This document shows positions 39,015 through 51,679 of a DNA stretch of 64,000 nucleotides, piece after piece. This DNA is from Shinella pollutisoli (lineage in GTDB: Bacteria; Pseudomonadota; Alphaproteobacteria; Rhizobiales; Rhizobiaceae): the NCBI RefSeq assembly GCF_024609765.1, contig NZ_JANFDG010000008.1, positions 62,001-126,000 of the forward strand, given 5' to 3'. The notes under the pieces are model-generated. The model worked only from the letters and a program-made list of their open reading frames with translations. It was not told the DNA's origin and ran no database searches. A program made the translations under genes and the position numbers. The stretch's first letter is position 1, and each line of letters begins with the position of its first letter.

Positions 39015-40421
39015 ATGGCATATGATCTCATCGTTATCGGTTCCGGCCCCGGCGGCTATGTCTGCGCCATCAAGGCCGCCCAGCTCGGCCTCAAGGTCGC
39101 CGTCGTCGAGAAGCGCGCCACCTATGGCGGCACCTGCCTGAACGTCGGCTGCATCCCCTCCAAGGCGCTGCTGCACGCCTCCGAGACCTACGCCCACGCC
39201 GCCCACGGCATGGAGGCGCTCGGCATCGACGGCGTGAAGCCGACGCTCAATCTCGCGAAGATGATGGGCCACAAGGACGCGACGGTGAAGGCCAATGTCG
39301 ACGGCGTCGCCTTCCTGTTCAAGAAGAACAAGATCGACGCCTTCCGCGGCACCGGCAAGGTGCTCGGCCAGGGCAGGGTCTCCGTCACCGGCGAGGACGG
39401 CGGCGAGCAGGTTCTCGAAACGAAGAACATCGTCATCGCCACCGGCTCCGACGTCGCCGGCATCCCGGGCGTGCCGGTCGAGATCGACGAGAAGGTCGTC
39501 ATCTCCTCCACCGGCGGCATAGCGCTGGAGAAGGTGCCGGGCCATCTGGTCGTCGTCGGCGGCGGCGTCATCGGCCTGGAGCTCGGCTCCGTCTGGAGCC
39601 GGCTGGGCGCCAAGGTCACGGTGGTCGAATATCTCGACACGATCCTCGGCGGCATGGACGGCGAGGTTTCCAAGCAGTTCCAGCGCATGCTCGCCAAGCA
39701 GGGCATGGACTTCAAGCTCGGCGCCAAGGTGACGGGCGTGGAGAAGTCCGGCAAGGGCGCCAGAGTGACCTTCGAGCCGGTCAAGGGCGGCGAGGCCACC
39801 ACCATCGAGGCGGACGTCGTGCTGATCGCCACCGGCCGCAAGCCCTATACCGAGGGCCTCGGCCTTGCGGAAGCGGGCGTCGTGCTCGACGGCCGCGGCC
39901 GCATCGAGATCGACAACCACTTCAAGACGAGTGTCGAGGGCATCTACGCGATCGGCGACGTGGTGCGCGGTCCGATGCTCGCCCACAAGGCGGAGGACGA
40001 GGGCGTGGCCATCGCCGAGATCATCGCCGGCCAGGCCGGCCACGTGAACTACGACGTCATCCCCGGCGTCGTCTATACCCAGCCGGAAGTCGCCTCCGTC
40101 GGCAGGACGGAGGAGGAGCTGAAGGCGGCGGGCGTCGCCTACAAGGTCGGAAAATTCCCCTTCACGGCGAACGGCCGCGCCCGCGCCATGCTCGCCACCG
40201 ACGGCTTCGTCAAGGTGCTCGCCGACAAGGAGACCGACCGCGTGCTCGGCGTCCACATCGTCGGCTTCGGCGCCGGCGAGATGATCCACGAGGCCGCCGT
40301 GCTGATGGAATTCGGCGGCTCGTCGGAGGACCTCGGCCGCACCTGCCACGCGCATCCGACCATGTCGGAAGCCGTCAAGGAAGCGGCACTCGCCACCTTC
40401 GCCAAGCCGATCCACATGTGA
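39015..40421 (+). CDS. lpdA: dihydrolipoyl dehydrogenase (E3)
   Basis: FAD disulphide reductase that reoxidises the lipoyl group of the 2-oxoglutarate dehydrogenase complex; 468 residues. The FAD fold [10 protein letters not shown], the redox pair in [16 protein letters not shown] (C-x4-C), the NAD fold [13 protein letters not shown] and the catalytic CHAHPTMSE histidine are intact. It lies at the end of the mdh-suc operon, 24 bases after the SDR gene. Confidence 0.98.
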   Translation: MAYDLIVIGSGPGGYVCAIKAAQLGLKVAVVEKRATYGGTCLNVGCIPSKALLHASETYAHAAHGMEALGIDGVKPTLNLAKMMGHKDATVKANVDGVAFLFKKNKIDAFRGTGKVLGQGRVSVTGEDGGEQVLETKNIVIATGSDVAGIPGVPVEIDEKVVISSTGGIALEKVPGHLVVVGGGVIGLELGSVWSRLGAKVTVVEYLDTILGGMDGEVSKQFQRMLAKQGMDFKLGAKVTGVEKSGKGARVTFEPVKGGEATTIEADVVLIATGRKPYTEGLGLAEAGVVLDGRGRIEIDNHFKTSVEGIYAIGDVVRGPMLAHKAEDEGVAIAEIIAGQAGHVNYDVIPGVVYTQPEVASVGRTEEELKAAGVAYKVGKFPFTANGRARAMLATDGFVKVLADKETDRVLGVHIVGFGAGEMIHEAAVLMEFGGSSEDLGRTCHAHPTMSEAVKEAALATFAKPIHM

Positions 40422-40477
40422 GCAACAGGGACGCGGCCGCGCGGAAGCCGGCCGCGTCCGACGGCAAGATCCTGTCA

Positions 40478-40516
40478 TTGCCGCGCCTGCTGCGAAAGTG
40501 CTATTGCAATGCAGCA
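40478..40516 (+). promoter_or_regulatory. promoter of the acyl-CoA synthetase with PhaR-like operator
   Basis: TTGCCG (40478-40483), exactly 17 bases, and CTATTG (40501-40506) form a sigma-70-type promoter. TGCAATGCAGCA (40505-40516) overlaps the -10 and the expected start point. It fits the TGCRNYGCASMA pattern recalled for PhaR/AniA repressors of polyhydroxybutyrate metabolism. The match is by eye. Confidence 0.5.
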
Positions 40517-40532
40517 AAACGGAGCGGACGCG

Positions 40533-42188
40533 ATGCTTGTCGAAAAGCCGACCTACGAGGAGCTCTACCGGGATTTCCGCTGGGATATCCCGGCGCGCTT
40601 CAACATCGGCACGGCGGTTTCCGACGCCTGGGCGGCGCGCGAGCCGGAGCGGGTCTGTCTTCAGCATTTCCTGCCCGACGCCCCGCCGCTTGCCATGACC
40701 TACGGTGCGCTGGCCGCCCGGTCCGACGCCTTCGCCCGCGCGCTTGCGGCGAAGGGCGTGAAGCCCGGCGACCGGGTGGCGATCCTGCTGCCGCAGGGCT
40801 TCGAGACGGTGGTCGCGCATGTGGCGATCTACAAGCTCGGCGCCATCGCGCTACCGCTGGCGCTGCTCTTCGGCGCCGACGCGCTCGCCTTCCGCCTGAA
40901 GGATGCCGGCGCGCGCGCCGTCGTGACGAACGCCTTCGGCTGGCAGCGGCTGCAGGCGATCCGCGACGACCTCTCCGATCTCGACCTCGTCGTCGCGACG
41001 GAGCCGGTCGACGACGCAGCCGTCCTGTCCTTCCACGATCTCGTCGCCGGCCATGCCGGACCGTTCGACGCCGTCGACAGCGGACCCGACGACCCGGCGA
41101 TGATGATCTACACCTCCGGCACCACCGGCCCGCCCAAGGGCGCGCTGCACGGACATCGCGTGCTGCTCGGCCACGTGCCGGGCTTCCAGATGCACCACGA
41201 GTTCCTGCCGCAGCCGGGCGACCGCATCTGGACGCCGTCGGACTGGGCCTGGGCGGGCGGCCTGCTCAACGTGCTCCTGCCGGCGCTGCTGCTCGGCGTG
41301 CCGGTCGTCTCCTCGCCGGGGCAGAAGTTCGATCCGGACATGGCCTACCGGATCATGCAGGACATGGACGTGCGCAACGCCTTCATTCCGCCGACGGCGC
41401 TGCGCCTGATGAAGGCGGTGGAGCGCCCGCGCGAGAGATACCGGCTCAACCTGCGCACCATCGGCTCGGCCGGCGAATCGCTCGGCCGCGAGACCTGGGA
41501 ATGGGTGCGCGACACGCTCGGCATCACCATCAACGAGTTCTACGGCCAGACCGAGTGCAACATCGTGCTCGGCTCGATCGGCAAGCTCGGCGTCTCGCGT
41601 CCCGGCCCGATCGGCAAGCCGGTGCCCGGCCACGTGGTGGCGATCATCGACGGCGAGGGCCGCGAGCTGCCGCGGGGCAGCGTCGGCCAGGTGGCCGTCA
41701 GGCGCCCCGATCCGGTGATGTTCCTCGGCTACTGGCGAAACGAGAGGGCGACGGCGGAGAAATTCGTCGGCGACTGGATGACGACCGGCGACCTCGGCCG
41801 CATGGACGCGGAGGGCTACGTCACCTTCTTCGGCCGCGACGACGACGTCATCACCTCCTCCGGCTACCGCATCGGCCCGAGCGAGATCGAGGACTGCCTC
41901 GCCGGCCACCCGGCCGTGCAGCTCGCCGCCGCCATCGGCAAGCCCGACCCGGTCCGCACCGAGATCGTCAAGGCCTATGTGGTGCTGCGCCCGGGCTTTC
42001 CCCCCTCGCCGGCGCTGGCCGCCGAGATCCGCGACTGGGTGAAGTCGCGGCTTTCCATGCACGAATATCCGCGCGAGGTCGCCTTCGTCGACCACCTGCC
42101 GCTCACGACCTCCGGCAAGGTCATCCGCCACCTCTTGCGCAAGCAGGCTGCGGACGAGGGGCAGGAGGATCGCCGCGCGGCAGGCTGA
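40533..42188 (+). CDS. acyl-CoA synthetase (AMP-forming), acetoacetyl/medium-chain type
   Basis: A 551-residue ANL-superfamily ligase. The P-loop-like motif YTSGTTGPPKGALH, the GSAGESLG segment, FYGQTECN and the hinge-region TGDLGRMDAEGY/DDVITSSGYRIGP are all present. The catalytic lysine is in TTSGKVIRHLL. The ATG at 40533 is preferred over one at 40509, because the latter overlaps the predicted transcription start and GGAG lies before 40533. The chain length preferred is not determinable. Confidence 0.88.
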   Translation: MLVEKPTYEELYRDFRWDIPARFNIGTAVSDAWAAREPERVCLQHFLPDAPPLAMTYGALAARSDAFARALAAKGVKPGDRVAILLPQGFETVVAHVAIYKLGAIALPLALLFGADALAFRLKDAGARAVVTNAFGWQRLQAIRDDLSDLDLVVATEPVDDAAVLSFHDLVAGHAGPFDAVDSGPDDPAMMIYTSGTTGPPKGALHGHRVLLGHVPGFQMHHEFLPQPGDRIWTPSDWAWAGGLLNVLLPALLLGVPVVSSPGQKFDPDMAYRIMQDMDVRNAFIPPTALRLMKAVERPRERYRLNLRTIGSAGESLGRETWEWVRDTLGITINEFYGQTECNIVLGSIGKLGVSRPGPIGKPVPGHVVAIIDGEGRELPRGSVGQVAVRRPDPVMFLGYWRNERATAEKFVGDWMTTGDLGRMDAEGYVTFFGRDDDVITSSGYRIGPSEIEDCLAGHPAVQLAAAIGKPDPVRTEIVKAYVVLRPGFPPSPALAAEIRDWVKSRLSMHEYPREVAFVDHLPLTTSGKVIRHLLRKQAADEGQEDRRAAG

Positions 42189-42191
42189 CAA

Positions 42192-42312
42192 GCCCCCCTC
42201 ATCCGCCTGCCGGCACCTTCTCCCCCACGGGGAGAAGGGGAAAAACGAGACGCCGCCATCCCTCCCTTCTCCCCTCGGGGAGAAGGTGGCCCGTAGGACC
42301 GGATGAGGGGCT
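42192..42312. repeat. RIME-like palindromic repeat, copy 3
   Basis: CCCCCCTCATCCGCCTGCCGG, a CTTCTCCCCCACGGGGAGAAG hairpin, CCTTCTCCCCTCGGGGAGAAGG and a terminal GGATGAGGGGC. It fills the convergent gap between the acyl-CoA synthetase and the GNAT/BioF2-like gene. The arms match copies at 7562 and 31656 in either orientation. Confidence 0.8.
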
Positions 42313-42332
42313 TGCCGCGCTTCCCGGAGAAA

Positions 42333-43604
42333 TCAGCGCCGCGCGAGCGAGCGGATGCGGTCGCGCAGCATGCGCGCGACGTTGCGGGTGTTGCGGTAGA
42401 GATGGAGCTGGGCGGCGACCTGGCGCACGTCGCGGTCGCGGTTCTCCAGGAGGCCGATGACGAGCGTGCCCATATCCTCCCGCTCCTCCCAGAAGCGGCT
42501 CATCACCGGATGGTCCGGCACCGCGCAGGAATCGGAGCGGGCGATGTTGGCGTCCTCGAGGTGCCATTCGGTGAGCTCCGCCACCAGCAGCTTGCCCGGC
42601 GAATAGCGCGCGAACTCCTCGTCGTAGGCCGTCTTCCACGTATAGGCCTCGCCGCCCATGATGAAGACCACCATCGAGGCGATGGCGCGGCCGTCGAGGT
42701 CGAGCGTATGGATGCGCACGCCGTCGGTCTCGGCGAGGTTCGTCACCGCCTCGCGGGCGAAGGCGGCGCGGTAGCGGTCGTTGATCATCGCCGTGCGGGC
42801 GCGGCCCTTCCAGCCGCTCGCCTCCAGGAGCAGGAACTCCTCCATGCGCAGCCTTATGTCGGCCGGCTGGCGGGCGACGCTGTAGGTGAGCTCGCCGAGC
42901 TGGTCGAGCTTGCGCCACTGCCGGCGCAGCTCGCGGAAATGCGCCGGCGAGATGGCGCCCTGGAGATAGGCCTGGCCGTCGAGCAGGCTGTCGAGCATCG
43001 GCCGGCGATAGGTGTCCGTCACCGTCAGCGGCAGGTTCCGGCCGATCGCCACGGTGCGCATCAGCTGCGCGAAGGGGCCGCTGAGGCGCAGGTCGGGCAG
43101 GACGAGGACGGCCGGCAGCCGGAGGCTCTGCGACGCCAGCGCCTCCAGCACGTTGTCCAGCGTCTCGGCCGCCTCCTCGGCGTCGACCAGCGGCGTGCCG
43201 AGCGGGCCGAAGGGGTTCGCCCAGGCGCGGATGATGCCGGCGCCGATGGAGAAGCCCGGCTTCTCCACGGAAAAGGGCATCAGGAAGCGGATGCGGCTGC
43301 GCCCACCCGCCTCGTCGCGCAGCACCGAGAGCCGCACCGTGCGGTCCTCCAGGCGCGGCATGGCGGGGGCGAGGAACCGGCCGGAGAAGAAGACGTTCGG
43401 CTCCATCGCCCGGTTGGAGAGGAAATCCAGTTCCTGCTGCAGCTCGTAGCCGGCCGCCGCCGGATAGAGCGCGAGCGAACGGCCCGGCCGGCCGACGGCG
43501 ACGCGGTTTTCCGCCGACGGCTGCGCGTCGGCCGCGGCCTGCGCGAGCGCCGCCTGCGCCCGGCCGGAGGCGATGGCGTAGTCGAAGCCGTGGCTATCGG
43601 TCAT
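42333..43604 (-). CDS. GNAT-like acyltransferase, BioF2/CelD type (surface polysaccharide)
   Basis: A 423-residue protein whose second half is a BioF2-like acetyltransferase domain (Acetyltransf_6). YTWKTAYDEEFARYSPGKLLVAELTEWHLED is the diagnostic segment (family Y-K-x-x-YD-E-x-x-x-YSPG-x-LL). Such proteins occur with polysaccharide or cellulose synthesis genes. It overlaps the flippase gene by 11 bases and is therefore co-transcribed, which supports acylation of an exported glycan. The N-terminal 160 residues have no recognised domain. Confidence 0.8.
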   Translation of the reverse strand: MTDSHGFDYAIASGRAQAALAQAAADAQPSAENRVAVGRPGRSLALYPAAAGYELQQELDFLSNRAMEPNVFFSGRFLAPAMPRLEDRTVRLSVLRDEAGGRSRIRFLMPFSVEKPGFSIGAGIIRAWANPFGPLGTPLVDAEEAAETLDNVLEALASQSLRLPAVLVLPDLRLSGPFAQLMRTVAIGRNLPLTVTDTYRRPMLDSLLDGQAYLQGAISPAHFRELRRQWRKLDQLGELTYSVARQPADIRLRMEEFLLLEASGWKGRARTAMINDRYRAAFAREAVTNLAETDGVRIHTLDLDGRAIASMVVFIMGGEAYTWKTAYDEEFARYSPGKLLVAELTEWHLEDANIARSDSCAVPDHPVMSRFWEEREDMGTLVIGLLENRDRDVRQVAAQLHLYRNTRNVARMLRDRIRSLARR

Positions 43605-45021
43605 GGTGGTCCATCCCGTTGATGCGTGCGGCCTTCAGCGGATTGGCGAAGGCGAAGAGGACGATGGCGAGCTTGCGCCGCACCGCCAGATGCAGGAGCG
43701 TCGCCTCCACCACCATGGCGCCGGCGGTGGCGACGGCCGCCCCGGTGAGCCCGAAGAGCGGGATCAGCGTGACGTTGAAGGCGATGTTGGCGGCGAGCGC
43801 GGCAGCATAGACGAAGGCGCAGAGCGCCTGCTCGCCCGACATGACGAGCAGCACCTCGCCGGGCCCGACGAGCGCCTTGGCGAGGATGCCGGCGAAGAGG
43901 ATCGCCATCAGCCCGTAGCCCGCCGTGAACGCGGGCCCGAAGAGCGACAGCAGGAAATGGCCGAGCGCGAGCACGCCGAGCCCGACGGCGAGCGACGGCC
44001 AGAAGCTCCAGCGCACCGTCTCGCCGGCGAAACGCGCGAGCGCTGCCCGGTCGCCCGACGAGAACAGCGCCGAGAAGCGCGGTGCGGCGGCGGCCTTCAC
44101 CGAGAAGAAGACGAAATGCACGAGCGCCATCGTCTTGGCGGCGGCGAAATAGACCGCCACGCTCTGCGGGTCGAGATAGAGGCCGACGACGATGACGTCG
44201 GAATTGGTGAGCAGGAAGCTGAAGCCCTCGACGAGGAAGATCGGCAGCGCCGCCTTCATCCACAGCGAGAACTCCACCTTGCGGGGGCCGGCGACGTAGC
44301 GCCGGCCGAGGCGGCGGACGATGTTGAAGAACTGCGCGACCGTGGTGAGGTAGGTCGCCGCGAGCGCCGCGACCATTGCCGTCAGCGCCGTGTGCGGCGC
44401 GTCGAGCCCGATGGCGGCGAGCATGAAGGCGAGGATCAGGACGGGGCGGACGATATAGGTCGGGCTCAGCGCCACCAGCGCCCAGCTGTGAGCGCGGGCG
44501 GTGCCCTCCAGCACGTCGCCGAGCGCGATCATCGGCATGCAGAACAGGCCGAGATAGAGCGGCACGATGTAGTAGTGCTGCACGGAGCCGGCGAAGAGCC
44601 AGAGGCCGGCAAGGCCGGCGACGGCCAGCGCCGTCGACGAGAGCAGCGCGAAGATGCGCGCCGTGGAGGTGAGGCCGCGGATCTCCGGATAGGCGCTGCG
44701 CCCCTCGTATTCCGGCAGGAAGCGGATCACCGTCGTGTGGAAGCCGAGGCAGGAGAGGTCGCCGAGGATGACGACGAGCGCCCAGACGAAGACGAAGATG
44801 CCGTATTCGAACTCGCCCATCACGCGCGCGAGCACGATCTGCGAGACGAAGGCGATCGCCGCGCTGACGACGCGGATGGCGAAGGCGACGAGCGCCATGC
44901 GCTGGGCGAGGCTGCGCGGATCGTCGCCGGCGAGGATTACCGCAAGCGCCCGCATGAGCGGGTCCGCCTTGCCGCGCAGGCCGGAGGGCAGCAACTTCTC
45001 CGCCGACTGAATGACCGCCAT
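43594..45021 (-). CDS. polysaccharide flippase, PST/Wzx-like
   Basis: A 475-residue membrane protein with about twelve to fourteen hydrophobic segments. The N-terminal QIVLARVMGEFEYGIFVFVWALV segment (family LAR-LG-xxYG) and the overall profile match the MATE-like oligosaccharide flippases. It would move lipid-linked glycan units across the inner membrane. The ATG at 45021 is taken; GTG and TTG codons just upstream are in frame. The pair with the BioF2-like gene stands alone without glycosyltransferases. Confidence 0.8.
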   Translation of the reverse strand: MAVIQSAEKLLPSGLRGKADPLMRALAVILAGDDPRSLAQRMALVAFAIRVVSAAIAFVSQIVLARVMGEFEYGIFVFVWALVVILGDLSCLGFHTTVIRFLPEYEGRSAYPEIRGLTSTARIFALLSSTALAVAGLAGLWLFAGSVQHYYIVPLYLGLFCMPMIALGDVLEGTARAHSWALVALSPTYIVRPVLILAFMLAAIGLDAPHTALTAMVAALAATYLTTVAQFFNIVRRLGRRYVAGPRKVEFSLWMKAALPIFLVEGFSFLLTNSDVIVVGLYLDPQSVAVYFAAAKTMALVHFVFFSVKAAAAPRFSALFSSGDRAALARFAGETVRWSFWPSLAVGLGVLALGHFLLSLFGPAFTAGYGLMAILFAGILAKALVGPGEVLLVMSGEQALCAFVYAAALAANIAFNVTLIPLFGLTGAAVATAGAMVVEATLLHLAVRRKLAIVLFAFANPLKAARINGMDHHDR

Positions 45022-45176
45022 CAACACTGGAACCCGTACGCAACGCGAGACTGAACGGGACAGTCTTGGCAGATCAGGGTTAACAAAGGATTGGGTCGGG
45101 GCGGCCGCAGATCAATCACATGGAAACGATGAGCCCGCCTCCTGCTCTCGTCTGAAGCCTCGAAGGCGCTTCTTCC

Positions 45177-47894
<2,718 letters not shown>

Positions 47895-48001
47895 CGCGAT
47901 GGTCCTTTCTATCATGGGGCTCCGGGTGCGCGCCAGGACGCGCGAAATGCGCGCAAAGCCGTGAACCGCCCGGAAACTGTTCTGGACGCGGGATTGCGTG
48001 A

Positions 48002-48030
48002 CAGATAAGAGGGGGGTCGAATGATGTCAA
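48002..48030 (-). promoter_or_regulatory. near-consensus promoter of secA
   Basis: On the minus strand TTGACA (48030-48025), a 17-base spacer and TATCTG (48007-48002) make a housekeeping sigma-70 promoter about 110 bases upstream of the secA start. It lies in the divergent gap with the parvulin gene. Confidence 0.75.
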
Positions 48031-48145
48031 CGGCTGACGCGGCTCCAGAACGGCCACATTCCCGTGGTGTTGAGCCGACCGGCACCGGATATCGGCCCGA
48101 TTCCGGGCCTGGATTCCGGCAAGGATTGTGAAAGGTCCCTACACC

Positions 48146-49024
48146 ATGTTCAAGTACACGAAGCTCGCCGCTTTCGCTCTGGTCGCGCTTGCGGCCGCAG
48201 GCGCCGCCGGCGCGGAGGACGCGGCCGACCCGGTCGTGGCCAAGGTCGGCACGATCGAGGTGCGCGAATCGGAGATGAAATACGCCGTCGCCGGCCTCGA
48301 TCCGCAGCTCGCCAACCTGCCCGAAGAGCAGAAGCGCGTCGCCGCCCTTTCCTCGCTGATCGACGTCAAGCTGCTCGCCGCCGACGCCGCGAAGGAAGGC
48401 CTGCAGGACGACGCCGACTTCAAGCAGCGCGTCGCCTTCCTGACCGAGCGCGAGCTGCACAACAGCTTCTTCAAGAAGCACGTCGTCGATTCCGTCACGG
48501 CCGACGAGATCAAGGCCCGCTACGACAAGGAGATCGCCGCGATCAACCCCGAGGACGAGGTGCACGCCCGCCACATCCTCGTCAAGACCGAGGAAGAGGC
48601 CAAGGCCGTCATCGCCGACCTCGATGCCGGCAAGGACTTCGTCGAGATCGCCAAGGAGAAGTCGACCGACCCGAACAAGTCCGAGGGCGGCGACCTCGGC
48701 TACTTCACCAAGGGCCGCATGGTGCCCGAGTTCGAGGCGGCCGCCTTCGCGCTGGAAAAGGGCGCCTATTCCAAGGAGCCGGTGAAGACCCAGTTCGGCT
48801 TCCACGTCATCAAGGTCGAGGACAAGCGCAAGCAGCAGCCCCCGGCGCTGGAACAGGTGGAAGGCCAGGTCCGCCAGCTCGTCATGCGCGACAAGTATCT
48901 CGACCTGCTGGAGAAGGCGAAGGCCGCCTCGCCCATCGAGATCGCCGACCCGGCGCTGAAGACCGCCTACGAGGCGATCAACAAGCCGGAAGGCGAAGAC
49001 GCCGGCTCCGAAGAGCAGCAGTAA
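48146..49024 (+). CDS. parvulin-type peptidyl-prolyl isomerase, exported
   Basis: A 292-residue SurA/PrsA-like chaperone-isomerase. A signal peptide (residues 1-23, [23 protein letters not shown]) precedes an N-terminal helical part. The rotamase domain (about 145-235) has [43 protein letters not shown] and [10 protein letters not shown]. It should act on outer-membrane or exported proteins, next to divergent secA. The start at 48146 gives the signal peptide directly. Confidence 0.93.
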   Translation: MFKYTKLAAFALVALAAAGAAGAEDAADPVVAKVGTIEVRESEMKYAVAGLDPQLANLPEEQKRVAALSSLIDVKLLAADAAKEGLQDDADFKQRVAFLTERELHNSFFKKHVVDSVTADEIKARYDKEIAAINPEDEVHARHILVKTEEEAKAVIADLDAGKDFVEIAKEKSTDPNKSEGGDLGYFTKGRMVPEFEAAAFALEKGAYSKEPVKTQFGFHVIKVEDKRKQQPPALEQVEGQVRQLVMRDKYLDLLEKAKAASPIEIADPALKTAYEAINKPEGEDAGSEEQQ

Positions 49025-49033
49025 CCGACAGCC

Positions 49034-49113
49034 GGCCCGGCGCCCGCCGGGCCCTCCCAGAGCATCCACGCATTTCCGGACGCAAGACCGCCTCGCAGCC
49101 TTGCCGGAAAGGC
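49034..49113. repeat. hairpin after the parvulin gene plus short rhizobial palindromic element
   Basis: GGCCCGG/CCGGGCC pair around 49034-49053 just after the stop codon, without a U tract. From 49069 the sequence CGCATTTCCGGACGCAAGAC begins an element with TTTCCGG/CCGGAAA arms (49073-49079 with 49104-49110), closely related to the element at 11680. Confidence 0.6.
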
Positions 49114-49133
49114 TCCACCTCCAGGAAACGACG

Positions 49134-50369
49134 ATGTCCGGCTCCGTATCCCCGCTCGCCCCGAAGACCTTCGCCGAGATGCCGTCCGTGCGCGGCGTGC
49201 GCATGGCGACCGCCGCCGCCGGCATCAAGTACAAGAACCGCACGGACGTGCTGATGATGGTCTTCGACCGTCCGGCCGCCGCCGCCGGCGTCTTCACCCG
49301 CTCGAAGTGCCCTTCAGCACCCGTCGATTTCTGCCGCGCCAACCTGCCCGGCGGCAGGGCGCGCGCCGTCATCGTCAATTCCGGCAACGCCAACGCGTTC
49401 ACCGGCCGCAGGGGCCGCGAGGCGACGGCGATGACGGCCGAGGCCGCCGCGAAGGCCGTCGGCTGCAGCGAGGGCGAGGTTTTCCTCGCCTCGACGGGCG
49501 TGATCGGCGAGCCGCTCGACGCGACGAAATTCTCCGGCGTGCTCGACCGCCTCGCCGCCGACGCGACGGAGGACTTCTGGTTCGAGGCCGCCAAGGCCAT
49601 CATGACCACCGATACCTATCCGAAGGTCGCGACCCGCACGGCCGAGATCGGCGGCGTTTCCGTCACCATCAACGGCATCGCCAAGGGTGCGGGCATGATC
49701 GCCCCCGACATGGCGACGATGCTCTCCTTCGTCGTCACCGATGCCGACATCCCCGCACCCGTGCTGCAAGCGCTGCTTTCGGCCGGCGTCGAGCCGACCT
49801 TCAATTGCGTGACCGTCGACAGCGACACCTCCACCTCCGATACGCTGATGCTCTTTGCGACCGGCGCCGTCGAGGGCCAGCCGAAGGTCGCGGATGCGGC
49901 CGACCCGGCGCTCGAAGGCTTCCGCGCCGCGCTGAACGACCTCCTGCGCGATCTTGCGCTCCAGGTCGTGCGCGACGGCGAGGGCGCGCGCAAGATGGTG
50001 GAGATCACCGTCGAGAGCGCCGAGGACGACGCGGCGGCCAAGCGCATCGCGCTCTCGATCGCCAACTCGCCGCTGGTCAAGACGGCGGTCGCCGGCGAGG
50101 ACGCCAACTGGGGCCGCATCGTCATGGCCGTCGGCAAGTCGGGCGAGAAGGCCGACCGCGACCGTCTCGCCATCTGGTTCGGCGACGTGCGCGTCGCCGT
50201 CGACGGCGAGCGCGACCCCGCCTATTCGGAAGTGGCGGTGAGCGCGGTGATGAAGCGCGAGGACATCCCGGTCCGCGTCGAGATCGGGCTCGGCAGCGGC
50301 CGGGCGACCGTCTGGACCTGCGACCTCACCAAGGAATATGTCGAGATCAATGGCGACTACCGCAGCTGA
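49134..50369 (+). CDS. argJ: bifunctional ornithine acetyltransferase / N-acetylglutamate synthase
   Basis: A 411-residue self-cleaving enzyme of the cyclic arginine pathway. The autoproteolysis site is in [16 protein letters not shown], with the nucleophile Thr at residue 195, so alpha and beta chains form. [10 protein letters not shown] and the C-terminal [18 protein letters not shown] are family signatures. The start at 49134 follows AGGAAACG. It is followed by a GNAT and mutT in a compact run. Confidence 0.97.
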   Translation: MSGSVSPLAPKTFAEMPSVRGVRMATAAAGIKYKNRTDVLMMVFDRPAAAAGVFTRSKCPSAPVDFCRANLPGGRARAVIVNSGNANAFTGRRGREATAMTAEAAAKAVGCSEGEVFLASTGVIGEPLDATKFSGVLDRLAADATEDFWFEAAKAIMTTDTYPKVATRTAEIGGVSVTINGIAKGAGMIAPDMATMLSFVVTDADIPAPVLQALLSAGVEPTFNCVTVDSDTSTSDTLMLFATGAVEGQPKVADAADPALEGFRAALNDLLRDLALQVVRDGEGARKMVEITVESAEDDAAAKRIALSIANSPLVKTAVAGEDANWGRIVMAVGKSGEKADRDRLAIWFGDVRVAVDGERDPAYSEVAVSAVMKREDIPVRVEIGLGSGRATVWTCDLTKEYVEINGDYRS

Positions 50370-50399
50370 ATGCCCGCTCGCGGCGCGGGGCATCCGTCC

Positions 50400-51161
50400 A
50401 TGAGCGATCTTCCCACGGTCCGCCGGCTGGAGGCGGTCGGCTTCCGCGCCTGGCCGGCCGCCGTCACCCGCTATGACGGAAGCTGGCTCTACCGGCTGAC
50501 GGCCGGCCACCCCTCGCGCCGGCTGAACTCGATCAACCCGCTCGACCCCGGCGACTGCCGCGACATCGACATCCGCCTCGAAAAGGCCGCCAAGCGCTTC
50601 GCCGACTACGGCCGGCCGCTGCTCGTGCGGCAGACGCCGCTCATCCCGCCGCAGCTCGTCGATTTCATGGACGCCGCCGGCTGGGCCGACGTCGGCCACA
50701 CTGAGGTGATGATGGCCGACCTCGCCACGCTGCCGCGCGAGGAGGACGCCGTCGACCGCCTGCCGAGCCGCGACGTCGGCCGCTATGTCGACGCCCGCAT
50801 CCGCGTCGCCGGAGAAGACCCGGCGCTGAAGCCGGGCCTCACCGAGATCGTCAACGCCATCAAGCCCGAGACCGGCCTGTTCATCTTCGAGGAGGCGGGC
50901 TTCGGCCCGACCGCCGTGGTGCTCGCCGTGCAGGACAACGATCTCGCCGGCCTGCTGCAGATGGCCGTGGCGCCCGAACGGCGCGGCCGCGGCATCGGCA
51001 CGGCCCTGCTCCATGCGGCGCTGCGCTGGGCGAAGCTCAAGGGCGCGCGCCGGGCCTGGCTCCAGGTCGAGGCCGACAACGCGCCGGCGCGCGCGCTCTA
51101 CCACCGCGCGGGCTTCCGCGAGACCTACCGCTACAGCTACCGGGGACCCGACGCCACATGA
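50400..51161 (+). CDS. GNAT family N-acetyltransferase
   Basis: A 253-residue protein with an N-terminal half of the type common in rhizobial two-part GNATs (RRLNSINPLDPGD) and a C-terminal catalytic domain. Motif A is APERRGRGIGTALLHAALRWA and the final ALYHRAGFRETYRY strand is typical. The ATG at 50400 is preferred; an in-frame ATG at 50370 immediately follows the argJ stop but lacks a ribosome site. It overlaps mutT by four bases, so the two are coupled. Confidence 0.85.
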   Translation: MSDLPTVRRLEAVGFRAWPAAVTRYDGSWLYRLTAGHPSRRLNSINPLDPGDCRDIDIRLEKAAKRFADYGRPLLVRQTPLIPPQLVDFMDAAGWADVGHTEVMMADLATLPREEDAVDRLPSRDVGRYVDARIRVAGEDPALKPGLTEIVNAIKPETGLFIFEEAGFGPTAVVLAVQDNDLAGLLQMAVAPERRGRGIGTALLHAALRWAKLKGARRAWLQVEADNAPARALYHRAGFRETYRYSYRGPDAT

Positions 51162-51580
51162 CCGAGACCGTCGAAGGCCCCCGGCCGATCCTGCTCGTCG
51201 CCGCCTGCGCGCTTCTCGACGCCGACGGCCGCATCCTGCTCGCCCAGCGCCCCGCCGGCAAGAAGCTCGCCGGCCTCTGGGAATTTCCCGGCGGCAAGGT
51301 CGAGCCCGGCGAGACGCCGGAGGAAACGCTGATCCGCGAGCTCGACGAGGAGCTCGGCATCCGCACGAAAGTGGCCTGCCTAGCGCCGCTCACCTTCGCC
51401 AGCCATTCCTACGACGACTTCCACCTGCTGATGCCGCTCTACGTCTGCCGCCGCTACGAGGGAACGGCGCAGGGGCGCGAGGGCCAGGCGATCAAATGGG
51501 TCCGGCCGAAGGCCTTGCGCGACTATCCCATGCCGCCCGCCGACGAGCCGCTCATCCCCTTCCTGATGGACCTGCTCTGA
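51158..51580 (+). CDS. mutT: 8-oxo-dGTP diphosphatase MutT
   Basis: A 140-residue Nudix hydrolase. The Nudix box is intact from GGKVEPGETP to RELDEELGI (G-x5-E-x7-RE-x-x-EE-x-G). LLAQRPAGKKLAGLWEFPGGK is typical of MutT/CTP-pyrophosphohydrolase-like sanitising enzymes. It removes oxidised nucleotides. Coupled to the GNAT upstream. Confidence 0.92.
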   Translation: MTETVEGPRPILLVAACALLDADGRILLAQRPAGKKLAGLWEFPGGKVEPGETPEETLIRELDEELGIRTKVACLAPLTFASHSYDDFHLLMPLYVCRRYEGTAQGREGQAIKWVRPKALRDYPMPPADEPLIPFLMDLL

Positions 51581-51679
51581 ACGCCGTTTCCCCCGATTTC
51601 GGCCACTCCGTTAAGCAATCGTTTATCATCCTCCGTCAAACATGGGCGTTGAACGTTGCAATGCCTGCGAGACCCTGTG

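Noticed and set aside
43594-43604. frameshift between the flippase and the BioF2-like gene
   Set aside because: The 11-base overlap joins two complete genes with separate domains; it is normal translational coupling.
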